DNA of 64,000 bases from Coccinella septempunctata. Lineage: Eukaryota; Arthropoda; Insecta; Coleoptera; Coccinellidae. The translations under genes were made by a program, and so were the position numbers. Below the pieces are notes generated by a model, which was given only the letters and a program-made list of their open reading frames with translations, ran no database searches and was not told where the DNA came from. Positions 8,591 through 20,186 of the stretch are shown piece after piece. How positions within the stretch are numbered: the first letter of the stretch is position 1; the number at the start of each line of letters is the position of its first letter. The stretch spans positions 17,399,001 to 17,463,000 of the forward strand of contig NC_058198.1 in the NCBI RefSeq assembly GCF_907165205.1. The letters are read 5' to 3'.

Positions 8591-11014
8591 AATAATAAAA
8601 ATGAAATATTCTCATATTATAGGAGCTAAAAACTTGGTTTCTTAAAAAACGGCATGGATTCCCCATCGAGTAACATGTGACTCTGGTGACATGACATTGA
8701 ATTTTCCAAGATTTCCAGCTTTCAGTATGCTTTAACGATAGAATGGTGCAACATTCAGGAATTGTTGTCGAAGTCATAATGTATTTTAAACAGCATATCC
8801 ACCAAAAAATCCTTTCGTTTCGTACTTTCATCGAAAAAAATTTGTTTAAATGAAAACCTCTATTTTAGTCGAATTATGATCCATCCTATCCTTATTATGA
8901 GCAAAATTGACAAGGTATTCCTGGATACGGAATATTCTGCTATCGTTTTTCAAAATGAGGAATTATACGGAAATAACTTGATATTAGTCCGAAAGTCACA
9001 CTAAAACATTAGTAAGGCCTCACTATCTCCAAAATTTAAGACGAAATTCGGAAATTATATTCACGCCCAGTACGAAAAGAAGATATTAAAAAAAAATAAC
9101 CAATGCAAGTGACATTCAGTAAAGTGAAAATAAAATATCGCCAAAATAATGTCGAAATTAGACATAGTCAAACTTATGCAAGTTTTTGGCCGTCCAACTT
9201 CATTTTGCTGTTTAGATTAGATATTTTATGATTTCTATGCTGATCCGGCTATCGAAAATATTCAAAATGATTTTTAAAAGGCCGTTTTATAGAAAAAAGT
9301 TCTATTTTGAGATGCTGGGGTTCGAACATAAATCGATAATTAATTGCAATATTTCCGAAAAATGCATCAACAATCAAATATCTTATTTCAAAATACTTCG
9401 AAGTTCCTGCTATACAATTCCTTGTTTTCGCAGGTAGTAATTATGACCAAATCGGTCCGTTGCGGGCGGAAACGTTGAGGGATGGTTTATTGTATTGGTT
9501 ATACTGTACCAGTGTTATTCTGTACCTGTCACCTAGTCAAAGTAACAAATATTTTACTGTATACTTCAATACATCAATGGTTTTGAATAAGGTTTTTTTT
9601 TGCTTATCAAGAAATAGTAGTCCCGTAGATCAGTTATGGCACTTTTTTGGTTTCCATGATATTGTTCTGGTTTTTTTTACAGATAAATCCCCTTTGTATT
9701 TGTCAAGAGAAATGAGATTTCGATAATTAAGTATGAACGTCGACTTCTATTCTATCTGTCTATTATATTCGTCAATGTAAACTGTTCTTTGTTTCAGGCT
9801 CAGGTACTTTCTTTTGAAATTAATTCATTTTAATGAAACATCCTCTACACATCCATATAGCTCATGGAAAACTTCGAAAAACCGAATAAAAAAAGTTACT
9901 TTCTTCCATCATGCATTTCTTGAAATGGATTGCTGAAATTTATTAGAGAAAATAACGAAAAATTTTGGTTGCAGTAGCCTTTTTCTTGAGGTTGAAACTG
10001 GAATAATAATATTCGCGATAGAACTGAAGCTGGCATATGGAATAATGAGAAAACAATATAAAAAATTACGGTGCGTAGCGTAGCGTTAGATCTATGACGC
10101 CATTATAACTAGTGAAACTGAAAAGAGCAAATTTTTCCAATTATCTGAAGGATACAAATAGTAGATGAATCCCTAGAACAATGTTCTTGAATGACAAAAA
10201 AAAGCAGGATTGGAAATTATCTTGGTTATAGTGAACCAATGTCTCAATAAATGAGAGGATGAAATAACTCAAAACAAACGAAATTAATTCAGGAACATAA
10301 TACACATTGATATAAAAGTGGACAAACAAATCAACAGTTGTTGGTTTTCATATATCTGAGTTGATTTCGTTTATTTATCGCCCTTATTCGAAGGCTCACT
10401 TATTTGATATCCTCCTACTTAATTTTTGCTGATAATTAGTATATCTGGTCATATTTTGAAGTTTTAATTTTTTTTATACCGTACTTGGAACGGGACCTAA
10501 CGTTGTCTTTTGAGTACACCTTACAATTTTTAATTTTTCTTCAAACCTAATGTTTCATTTAGAATACACTCTATATCATAAATGATTCATTATATCAGAC
10601 TTGCACTCTGAATTCATACATAACCTATTGCTTGATTGCAGGTCAAGAAGCGTTCAGTGGATTGTTTTTGCATAGTACTTGAAACAGTACTAACTGTTAA
10701 CTTTTATGATCCCCTATCAATTTTTATTTGTTTTCAAAATCAATGTTTCATTAAGAATATGCTGTAAATTCAAATATCAGACTTGCACTCCAATATTATG
10801 AATTTTCTATTTCTTGATCGCAGGTCAAGGAGCGTTCAGTCTTTTACGCATAGTACTTAAAACAGTACTGTTGTCTTTTCTCTACATCTAACAATTTTCA
10901 ATTTTTTTCGAAGTTAATATTTCATTTTGAATATAGAGCGCGGGCTGGAGTTACAAATCCTACAAAAGTTTTCATTTTATAGGTTTCTCCTTCTTCCTTA
11001 AAATCTCAATGTAG

Positions 11015-11476
11015 TCATTCACATTGAAAAGTTTGATCTTCTTTTCTTCTAATAGATGTCATATTCAGAATCTCCTTCAGAATGAAAGACCTCGTCAAGC
11101 GTTTTCTCAGATTTCCGTTCGACACATACTGTTTTTTTTCTCCAACATCGGAATTTATTTTCTTCACGACTTTTTGGCTATGTTCATCTTGATTACCTTC
11201 TCTTCTTGCAGCGTGAGTGTCGGATTTTTTCTGCGGAACTTTTCCTCTTTTTCGTTCTCCTACATGTGACTTCAGAAAATTCCTGATTTGAACTGTTCTC
11301 CTCAAGTCAATTTGTTTAGACTTCAATTTTTCCAATCCAATTCTAAGATTTTCTTTCTGTCCATCTCGTCTTCCACAATGAAAAAAATATTTAAGTATGA
11401 AACGATAAAATTCGATAGTATCAAAGTTAAAAAATGTAAACCACAACACAATATTTGCAGCACGAAGCACATTCAC
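11015..11476 (-). pseudogene. Array gene copy B, frameshifted
   Basis: The sequence is about 97% like copies A and C, but two indels break it. A one-base loss near 11345 shifts the frame between the hydrophobic N-terminus and the basic domain. An 8-nt loss near 11035 shifts the C-terminus so that it ends early. The ATG equivalent to copy A is at 11472, and the TATA box (11507-11513) and initiator are intact. Transcription is therefore possible, but the full product is not. Confidence 0.75.
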
Positions 11477-12469
11477 AACTGAATACTTTGTACATCTACT
11501 CCGCTGTTATATAGCCCCTCTACCATCCCTCCCTAGCACCCCACCACCCAATTGCCCGTTCCGTCGTCTGATTCGATATTAGATTGCTGTGACTTAAAAT
11601 TTCTATGGAATCAACGTATTACATTCGTTCAATTTAACTGACACACGTCGGACTGTTTGTTGATTTATCCTTAACTTCCTATGACCAATTTTAAAGTGTT
11701 ACTTTTATTAGTTGTATGATGAGCCTTGAGAAAGGAACAAAATAGTTCCGAAACGTTGGCGAATTCATAAGAGATTGTTTTTCAACCTGTCCAAATTCCT
11801 GCGATATTTTACTCATTGTGTTCAATTCATTATTTATGATACCTAAAAAGAACATATAAAATATTTTGTTATTTTGTGATACTTGAGCCTAACACTAAAA
11901 ATACCTAAAATTATAGAGTGTTTAATATAATTATGAGTTTATGAAACATATGCGAATTTAAATGATAATTGTCCAGAGTATTTTTCTTACAGAAAGAATA
12001 TACTATTATATATTACTGTTCATTTTTTCAAACGTTTCTGATATTATGAAATGATAAAATATCAACAATTGAAAAGTATAAGTTATCGATACAGATAATA
12101 ACTATCTGGATAAGCAAGTATTGAAGCGCATTAGTATTTCAATTCTTAAGTTTGTTTCAAATCTCGCTGCTCCAAACAATATTTCAAAATTAATAATTTC
12201 TAGAGAATTCTTTTTCATCATTTACATTCACGTTGTAGATGGTATACAGGTTTTTTCTGAGGAAATAAAAACTATAGAAAGAATGTCCCTGAATAGATTT
12301 AACGACTCTGATGTATATGCAGAAATCCATGTAGGTTCCTATATATAAGTACAGAATCGTTATTTTTTATTTTCACCCTAATTATACGGAGCACTACTAT
12401 CTACTTCATGAATTTCATTTTCAATGTCTTAACCGAGAAACCGAAAAATTTTGAGTTTATAATAATGAA

Positions 12470-12500
<31 letters not shown>

Positions 12501-14888
12501 ATGAATCAATAATAAAAATGAAATTTTCTCATATTATAAGAGCTAAAAACTTGGTTTCTTAAAAACGGCATGGATTCCCCATCGAGTAACATGTGACTCT
12601 GGTGACATGACATTGAATTTTCCAAGATTTCCAGCTTTCAGTATGCTTTAACGATAGAATGGTGCAACATTCAGGAATTGTTGTCGAAGTCATAATGTAT
12701 TTTAAACAGCATATCCACCAAAAAATTCTTTCGTTTCGTACTTTCATCGAAAAAAATTTGTTTAAATGAAAACCTCTATTTTAGTCGAATTATGATCCAT
12801 CCTATCCTTATTATGCCCAAAATTGACAAGGTATTCCTGGATACGGAATATTCTGCTATCGTTTTTCAAAATGAGGAATTATACGGAAATAACTTGATAT
12901 TAGTCCGGAAGTCACACTAAAACATTTGTAAGGCCTCACTATCTCCAAAATTTAAGACGAAATTCGGAAATTATATTCACGCCCAGTACGAAAAGAAGAT
13001 ATTAAAAAAAAATGACCAATGCAAGTGACATTCAGTAAAGTGAAAATAAAATATCGCCAAAATAATGTCGAAATTAGACATAGTCAAACTTATGCAAGTT
13101 TTTGGACGTCCAACTTCATTTGCTGTTTAGATTAGATATTTTATGATTTCTATGCTGATCCGGCTATCGAAAATATTCAAAATGAATTTGAAAAGGACGT
13201 TTTATAGAAGAAAGTTCTATTTTGAGATGCTGGGGTTCGAACATAAATCGATAATTAATTGCAATATTTCCGAAAAATGCATCAACAATCAAATATCTTA
13301 TTTCAAAATACTTCAGAGTTCATGCTATACAATTCCTTGTTTTCGCTGGTAGTAATTATGACCAAATCGGTCCGTTGCGGGCGGAAACGTTGAGGGATGG
13401 TTTATTGTATTGGTTATACTGTACCTGTGTTATTCTGTACCTGTCACCTAGTCAAAGTAACAAATATTTTACTGTATACTTCAGAACGTCAATGGTTTTG
13501 AATAGGGTTTTTTTTGCTTATCAAGAAATAGTAGTCCCGTAGATCAGTTATGGCACTTTTTTGGTTTCCATGATATTGTTCTGGTTTTTTTTACAGATAA
13601 ATCCCCTTTGTATTTGTCAAGAGAAATGAGATTTCGATAATTAAGTATGAACGTTGACTTCTATTCTATCTGTCTATTATATTCGTCAATGTAAACTGTT
13701 CTTTGTTTCAGGCTCAGGTAACTTCTTTTGAAATTAATTCATTTTAATGAAACATCCTCTACACATCCATATAGCTCATGGAAAACTTCGAAAAACCGAA
13801 TAAAAAAAGTTACTTTCTTTCATCATGCATTTCTTAAAATGGATTGCTGAAATTTATTAGAAAAAATAACGAAAAATTTTGGTTGCAGTAGCCTTTTTCT
13901 TGAGGTTGAAACTGGAATAATAATATTCGCGAGAGTACTGAAGCTGGCATATGGAATAATGAGAAAACAATATAAAAAATTTCGGTGCGTAGCGTAGCGT
14001 TAGATCTATGACGCCATTATAACTAGTGAAACTGAAAAGAGCAAATTTTTCCAATTATCTGTAGGATATAAATAGTAGATGAATCCCTAAAACAATGTTC
14101 TTGAATGACAAAAAAGAGCAGGATTGGAAATTATCCTGGTTATAGTGAACCAATGTCTCAATAAATGAGAGGATGAAATAACTCAAAACAAACGAAATTA
14201 ATTCAGGAACATAATACACATTGATATAAGAGTGGACAAACAAATCAACAGTTGTTGGTTTTCATATATCTGAGTTGATTTCGTTTATTTATCGCCCTTA
14301 TTCGAAGGCTCACTTATTCGATATCCTCCTACTTAATTTTTACCTATAATTAGTATATCTGGTCATATTTTGAATTTCTAATTTTTTTTATACCGTACTT
14401 GGAACGGGACCTAACGTTGTCTTTTGAGTACATCTAACAATTTTTAATTTTTTTTCAAACCTTATGTTTCATTTAGAATACACTCTATATCATAAATGAT
14501 TCATTATATCAGACTTGCACTCTGAATTCATACATAACCTATTGCTTGATTGCAGGTCAAGAAGCGTTCAGTGGATTGTTTTTGCATAGTACTTGAAACA
14601 GTACTAACTGTTAACTTTTATGATCCCCTATCAATTTTTATTTGTTTTCAAAATCAATGTTTCATTAAGAATATGCTGTAAATTCAAATATCAGACTTGC
14701 ACTCCAATATTATGAATTTTCTATTTCTTGATCGCAGGTCAAGGAGCGTTCAGTCTTTTACGCATAGTACTTAAAACAGTACTGTTGTCTTTTCTCTACA
14801 TCTAACAATTTTCAATTTTTTTCGAAGTTAATATTTCATTTTGAATATAGAGCGCGGGCTGGAGTTACAAATCCTACAAAAGTTTTCA

Positions 14889-15395
14889 TTATATAGGTTT
14901 CTCCTTCTTCCTAAAAATCTCAATGTAGTCATTCACATTGAAAAGTTTGATATTAGGATCTTCTTTTCTTCTAATAGATGTCATATTCAGAATCTCCTTC
15001 AGAATGAAAGACCTCGTCAAGCGTTTTCTCAGATTTCCGTTCGACACATACTGCTTTTTTTCTCCAACATCGGAATTTATTTTCTTCACGACTTTTTGGC
15101 TATGTTCATCTTGATTACCTTCTCTTCTTGCAGCGTGAGTGTCGGATTTTTTCTGCGGAACTTTTCCTCTTTTTCGTTCTCCTACATGTGACTTCAGAAA
15201 ATTCCTGATTTGAACTGTTCTCCTCAAGTCAATTTGTTTAGACTTCAATTTTTCCAATCCCATTCTCAAGATCTTCTTTCTGTCCATCTCGTCTTCCACA
15301 ATGAAAAAAATATTTAAGTATGAAACGATAAAATTCGATAGTATCAAAGTTAAAAAATGTAAACCACAACACAATATTTGCAGCACGAAGCACAT
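14889..15395 (-). CDS. Array gene copy C: 168-aa basic protein with hydrophobic N-terminus
   Basis: This copy is intact, with the same layout as copy A. A substitution replaces the last lysine codon with a stop, so the protein is one residue shorter. There are a few substitutions, mostly in the basic region. TATA box 15436-15430 and initiator A at 15403 give the same 8-nt leader. The function is unknown. Confidence 0.6.
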   Translation of the reverse strand: MCFVLQILCCGLHFLTLILSNFIVSYLNIFFIVEDEMDRKKILRMGLEKLKSKQIDLRRTVQIRNFLKSHVGERKRGKVPQKKSDTHAARREGNQDEHSQKVVKKINSDVGEKKQYVSNGNLRKRLTRSFILKEILNMTSIRRKEDPNIKLFNVNDYIEIFRKKEKPI

Positions 15396-15436
15396 TCACA
15401 ACTGAATACTTTGTACATCTACTCCGCTGTTATATA
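15396..15436 (-). promoter_or_regulatory. TATA box and initiator of array gene copy C
   Basis: TATATAA at 15436-15430 and TCAGT at 15405-15401 on the minus strand keep the spacing seen in the other copies. Confidence 0.6.
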
Positions 15437-16387
15437 GCCCCTCTACCATCCCTCCCTAGCTCCCCACCACCCAATTGCCCGTTCCGTCGTCTGATTCGAT
15501 ATTAGATTGCTGTGACTTAAAATTTCTATGGAATCAACGTATTACATTCGTTCAATTTAACTATCACACGTCGGACTGTTTGTTGATTTATCCTTAACTT
15601 CCTATGACCAATTTTAAAGTGTTACTTTTATTAGTTGTATGATGAGCCTTGAGTAAGGAACAAAATAGTTCCGAAACGTTGGCGAATTCATAAGAGATTG
15701 TTTTTCAACCTGTCCAAATTCCTGCGATATTTTACTTATTGTGTTCAATCCATTATTTATGATACCTAAAAAGAACATATAAAATGTTTTGTTATTTTGT
15801 GATACTTGAGCCTAACACTAAACATACCTAAAATTATAGAGTGTTTTATATAATTATGAGTTTATGAAACATATGCGAATTTAAATGATAATTGTCCAGA
15901 GTATTTTTCTTACAGAAAGAATATACTATATTACTGTTTATTTTTTCAAACGTTTCTGATATTATGAAATGATAAAATATCAACAATTGAAAAGTATAAG
16001 TTATCGATACAGATAATAACTATCTGGATAAGCAAGTATTGAAGCGCATTAGTATTTCAATTCTTAAGTTTGTTTCAAATCTCGCTGCTCCAAACAATAT
16101 TTCAAAATTAATAATTTCTAGAGAATTCTTTTTCATCATTTACATTCACGTTGTAGATGGTATACACGTTTTTCCTGAGGAAATAAAAACTATAGAAAGA
16201 ATGTTTCTGAATAGATTTAACGACTCTGATGTATATGCAGAAATCCATGTAGGTTCCTATATATAAGTACAGAATCGTTATTTTTTATTTTCACCCTAAT
16301 TATACGAAGCACTACTATCTACTTCATGAATTTCATTTTCAATGTCTTAACCGGGAAACCGAAAAATTTTGAGTATATAATAATGAA

Positions 16388-16424
<37 letters not shown>

Positions 16425-17741
16425 AAAATGAAATATTCTCATATTATAAGAGCTAAAAACTTGGTTTCTTAAAAAACGGCATGGATTACCCATCGAGTAA
16501 CATGTGACTCTGGTGACATGACATTGAATTTTCCAAGATTTCCAGCTTTCAGTATGCTTTAACGATAGGATGGTGCAACATTCAGGAATTGTTGTCGAAG
16601 TCATAATGTATTTTTAACAGCATATCCACCAAAAAATTCTTTCGTTTCGTACTTTCATCGAAAAAAATTTGTTTAAATGAAAACCTCTAATTTAGTCGAA
16701 TTATGATCCATCCTATCCTTACTATGCCCAAAATTGACAAGGTATTCCTGGATACGGAATATTCTGCTATCGTTTTTCAAAATGGGGAATTATACGGAAA
16801 TAACTTGATATTAGTCCGAAAGTCACACTAAAACATTTGTAAGGCCTCACTATCTCCAAAATTTAAGACGAAATTCGGAAATTATATTCACGCCCAGTAC
16901 GAAAAGAAGATATTAAAAAAAAAATAACCAATGCAAGTGACATTCAGTAAAGTGAAAATAAAATATCGCCAAAATAATGTCGAAATTAGACATAGTCAAA
17001 CTTATGCAAGTTTTTGGCCGTCCAACTTCATTTGCTGTTTAGATTAGATATTTTATGATTTCTATGCTGATCCGGCTATCGAAAATATTCAAAATGATTT
17101 CGAAAAGGCCGTTTTATAGAAGAAAGTTCTATTTTGAGATGCTGGGGTTCGAACATAAATCGATAATTCCGAAAAATGCATCAACAATCAAATATCTTAT
17201 TTCAAAATACTTCAAAGTTCATGCTAAACAATTCCTTGTTTTCGCAGGTAGTAATTATGACCAAATCGGTCCGTTGCGGGCGGAAACGTTGAGGGATGGT
17301 TTATTGTATTGGTTATACTGTACCTGTGTTATTCTGTACCTGTCACCTAGTCAAAGTAACAAATATTTTACTGTATACTTCAATACGTCAATGGTTTTGA
17401 ATAGGGTTTTTTTTGCTTATCAAGAAATAGTAGTCCCGTAGATCAGTTATGGCACTTTTTTGGTTTCCATGATATTGTTCTGGCTTTTTTTTACAGATAA
17501 ATCCCCTTTGTTTTTGTCAAGAGAAATGAGATTTCGATAATTAAGTATGAACGTTGACTTCTATTCTATCTGTCTATTATATTCGTTAATGTAAACTGTT
17601 CTTTGTTTCAGGCTCAGGTAATTTCTTTTGAAACTAATTCATTTTAATGAAACATCCTCTACACATCCATATAGCTCATGGAAAACTTCGAAAAACCGAA
17701 TAAAAAAGTTACTTTCTTTCGTCATGAATTTCTTAAAATGG

Positions 17742-17812
17742 ATTGCTGAAATTTATTAGATTTCTCTAATAAATTTTTCGTTATTTTCATAACGAAAAAT
17801 TTTGGTTGCAGT
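17742..17812. repeat. Quasi-palindrome from a local template switch in unit 4
   Basis: The other units read straight through 'tttattagagaaaataacga'. Here the sequence turns back on itself, inserting about 30 nt that are the reverse complement of that stretch, before resuming. The result is a near-perfect inverted repeat around 17742-17812. It marks unit 4 as distinct. Confidence 0.8.
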
Positions 17813-17993
17813 AGCCTTTTTCTTGAGGTTGAAATTGGAATAATAATATTCGCGAGAGTACTGAAGCTGGCATATGGAATAATGAGAAAACAATATAAAA
17901 AATTACGGTGCGTAGCGTAGCGTTAGATCTATGACGCCATTATAACTAGTGAAACTCAAAAGAGCAAATTTTTCCAATTATCTGTAGGATATC

Positions 17994-18272
17994 CGGAGGC
18001 GCTGGATTTATGTTGGGAGAATTGCGGGAAAATCAGTTTCTGAAATGGATATAAAATCTTTTTTGGAGGGTGTACCTGGAAGTGATCAGATAATTGTGAA
18101 GAAACTAAACACAGTTGGCCAAAACTCTGCTTTTAGTATTGGTCTCCCATCAAAGGAAGCTCTTGATGAGGTCTTCAGCGATTCTTTTTGGCCGGAAGGT
18201 ATAGTCTTGAGGGAATTTTCCTTTGATAAACAATTTTTTCAGAAGTCCGGAGAGAATCAATTGATGGCATAG
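17994..18272 (+). CDS. LINE-1a ORF1 C-terminal fragment (copy A)
   Basis: The frame is open from the 5' break, starting RRRWIYVGRIAG and ending after about 92 residues. The pattern (a WIYVGR strand, then FSIGLP and WPEG motifs) matches the C-terminal domain of ORF1 proteins of Jockey/CR1-type LINEs, which bind nucleic acid. It ends just upstream of the ORF2 endonuclease region. Confidence 0.65.
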   Translation, partial: RRRWIYVGRIAGKSVSEMDIKSFLEGVPGSDQIIVKKLNTVGQNSAFSIGLPSKEALDEVFSDSFWPEGIVLREFSFDKQFFQKSGENQLMA

Positions 18273-18286
18273 TATCGGAGCATTGT

Positions 18287-18802
18287 GCTGCAAAGCGTCA
18301 TTTCTGCCTTCTCCTTCAGAATGTCCAGTCTCTGGGTACTGCTCTCAATAAGCTGCACTTGATGGCTCTGGAAGAGGGTGCAGACATAGTGGCGATAACT
18401 GAGCATTGGAAATCCAAAGATGAACTCGAAGCCGGCATGTTGGAGGGTTACAAGCTTGTTTCAAGTTTTTGCTGTTTGAAAGGAAGACATGGTGGAACTG
18501 CAATTTACTGCAAGGAAGATCTGAAGTGTACTGATAGGCAAGATTATAATTCACTAAGTATTCCTAATGTCATTGAATGTTGTGCTGCCAGTTTGTATAT
18601 GGAAAACTGTAAAATGCTTATTATTTGTATCTATAGGCCTAATACCCCGCCATTAGCCGATGTTGTACTGTTCCTCGAATGCCTAAGAGAAATTTTTGAG
18701 CGTTGCTTGTCGGAGACATCTGACTATATAATAAATAAGAAATGGATCACGCCTTCAACAGTAAGGCAGGTAAATAATAAACGAATTAATTCAGATGCAT
18801 AA
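18287..18802 (+). pseudogene. LINE-1a ORF2 endonuclease, 5' part interrupted by the hammerhead array
   Basis: The APE-type endonuclease begins with the LLLQNVQSL strand and continues with the AITEHW motif (catalytic Glu region). At the residues ETSDYI the frame enters the 491-bp repeats and stops 24 codons later. The remainder resumes at 20187. The uninterrupted frame can be seen in copies B and C. Confidence 0.85.
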
Positions 18803-18886
18803 CATCCGCAGATAATTAAATCAACGAATGCTACGATCTAAATCGAACTAACAAACTACCATCGCTCGAAGTATTACCAGAATTTT

Positions 18887-18973
18887 CATTTCGTCGACAA
18901 GAGTAGATGCTGACCATGGTTTCGGTCTTATTTGACCTCGTCAGAGCAACAAAACTCAATTGTCAACGAAATG
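18887..18973 (-). ncRNA. Type I hammerhead ribozyme, repeat monomer 1
   Basis: The sequence is identical to the motif described for monomer 2 (19378-19464), displaced by 491 bp. The core CUGACGA, the GGUC/GACC stem II, GAAA and GUC are all present. The predicted cleavage is between 18912 and 18911 on the minus strand. Confidence 0.85.
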
Positions 18974-19377
18974 CTATGAATTGCCGGCTCCTTTTATTCC
19001 ATATCAGTAGCGGGTATGGTGTATAAATACATCGTACCGACATCTGACAGAGAAACGGGAACCAACCCAATTCAATTTCCTAACTCTCAGAGCGAAGATA
19101 GCAGTATGCATCCATATGCCTTATTCCCATATTGCAGATATCGTATTTTACGATAATTAAGCAAGGGAAAAAGCGCGGAAAGGTTCGGATCATGGCAGTA
19201 ACCGATCTGCCGCGGACATGGAAAAATAAGAAATGGATCACGCCTTCAACAGTAAGGCAGGTAAATAATAAACGAATTAATTCAGATGCATAACATCCGC
19301 AGATAATTAAATCAACGAATGCTACGATCTAAATCGAACTAACAAACTACCATCGCTCGAAGTATTACCAGAATTTT

Positions 19378-19464
19378 CATTTCGTCGACAAGAGTAGATG
19401 CTGACCATGGTTTCGGTCTTATTTGACCTCGTCAGAGCAACAAAACTCAATTGTCAACGAAATG
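19378..19464 (-). ncRNA. Type I hammerhead ribozyme, repeat monomer 2
   Basis: Reading the minus strand: outer helix I has 14 pairs (19464-19451 with 19391-19378, one G.U), then a GAG/CUC extension, an internal loop, and an inner UGCU/AGCA helix. The conserved core CUGACGA is at 19435-19429. Stem II is GGUC/GACC with loop AAAUAA (19428-19415). GAAA is at 19414-19411. A very short stem III follows (ACC/GGU closed by AU), then C17 at 19403. All invariant core bases are present. Self-cleavage would fall between 19403 and 19402. A short stem III with an internal loop in helix I facing loop II is the form known from animal satellite and Penelope-type hammerheads. Confidence 0.9.
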
Positions 19465-19868
19465 CTATGAATTGCCGGCTCCTTTTATTCCATATCAGTA
19501 GCGGGTATGGTGTATAAATACATCGTACCGACATCTGACAGAGAAACGGGAACCAACCCAATTCAATTTCCTAACTCTCAGAGCGAAGATAGCAGTATGC
19601 ATCCATATGCCTTATTCCCATATTGCAGATATCGTATTTTACGATAATTAAGCAAGGGAAAAAGCGCGGAAAGGTTCGGATCATGGCAGTAACCGATCTG
19701 CCGCGGACATGGAAAAATAAGAAATGGATCACGCCTTCAACAGTAAGGCAGGTAAATAATAAACGAATTAATTCAGATGCATAACATCCGCAGATAATTA
19801 AATCAACGAATGCTACGATCTAAATCGAACTAACAAACTACCATCGCTCGAAGTATTACCAGAATTTT

Positions 19869-19955
19869 CATTTCGTCGACAAGAGTAGATGCTGACCATG
19901 GTTTCGGTCTTATTTGACCTCGTCAGAGCAACAAAACTCAATTGTCAACGAAATG
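19869..19955 (-). ncRNA. Type I hammerhead ribozyme, repeat monomer 3
   Basis: The sequence is identical to monomers 1 and 2 at the 491-bp spacing. The core, both stems and the cleavage triplet GUC are conserved. The predicted cleavage is between 19894 and 19893 on the minus strand. Confidence 0.85.
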
Positions 19956-20186
19956 CTATGAATTGCCGGCTCCTTTTATTCCATATCAGTAGCGGGTATG
20001 GTGTATAAATACATCGTACCGACATCTGACAGAGAAACGGGAACCAACCCAATTCAATTTCCTAACTCTCAGAGCGAAGATAGCAGTATGCATCCATATG
20101 CCTTATTCCCATATTGCAGATATCGTATTTTACGATAATTAAGCAAGGGAAAAAGCGCGGAAAGGTTCGGATCATGGCAGTAACCG

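Larger units (their letters stand above)
1..17992. repeat. ~3.9 kb tandem repeat array, four units
   Basis: The first bases of the window recur at 9367, 13282 and 17181. Once the 5440-bp insertion and its 4-bp target duplication are removed from unit 1, the spacings are about 3922, 3915 and 3899 bp. Unit 4 breaks at 17992, where a LINE begins. Units look about 97-99% identical by eye and differ by scattered substitutions, short indels and microsatellite length. Each full unit holds one minus-strand gene with its promoter, a ~182-bp sub-repeat downstream of it, a TAAA microsatellite, and AT-rich sequence in which I see no other convincing gene. An inverted unit lies at 58.8-60.8 kb. I do not recognise the unit as a known transposon: no terminal repeats, no polymerase and no transposase are visible. 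Confidence 0.93.

Noticed and set aside
9460..9726. Plus-strand open frame of 88 codons in unit 2, and a 128-codon frame at 17055-17441
   Set aside because: Length varies between units because of indels that shift the frame; no recognisable content.
19501..19560. A plus-strand hammerhead core near 'atctgacagagaaacggg' in the 491-bp repeat
   Set aside because: CTGACAG lacks the GA of the CUGANGA core and there is no stem II between it and GAAAC.
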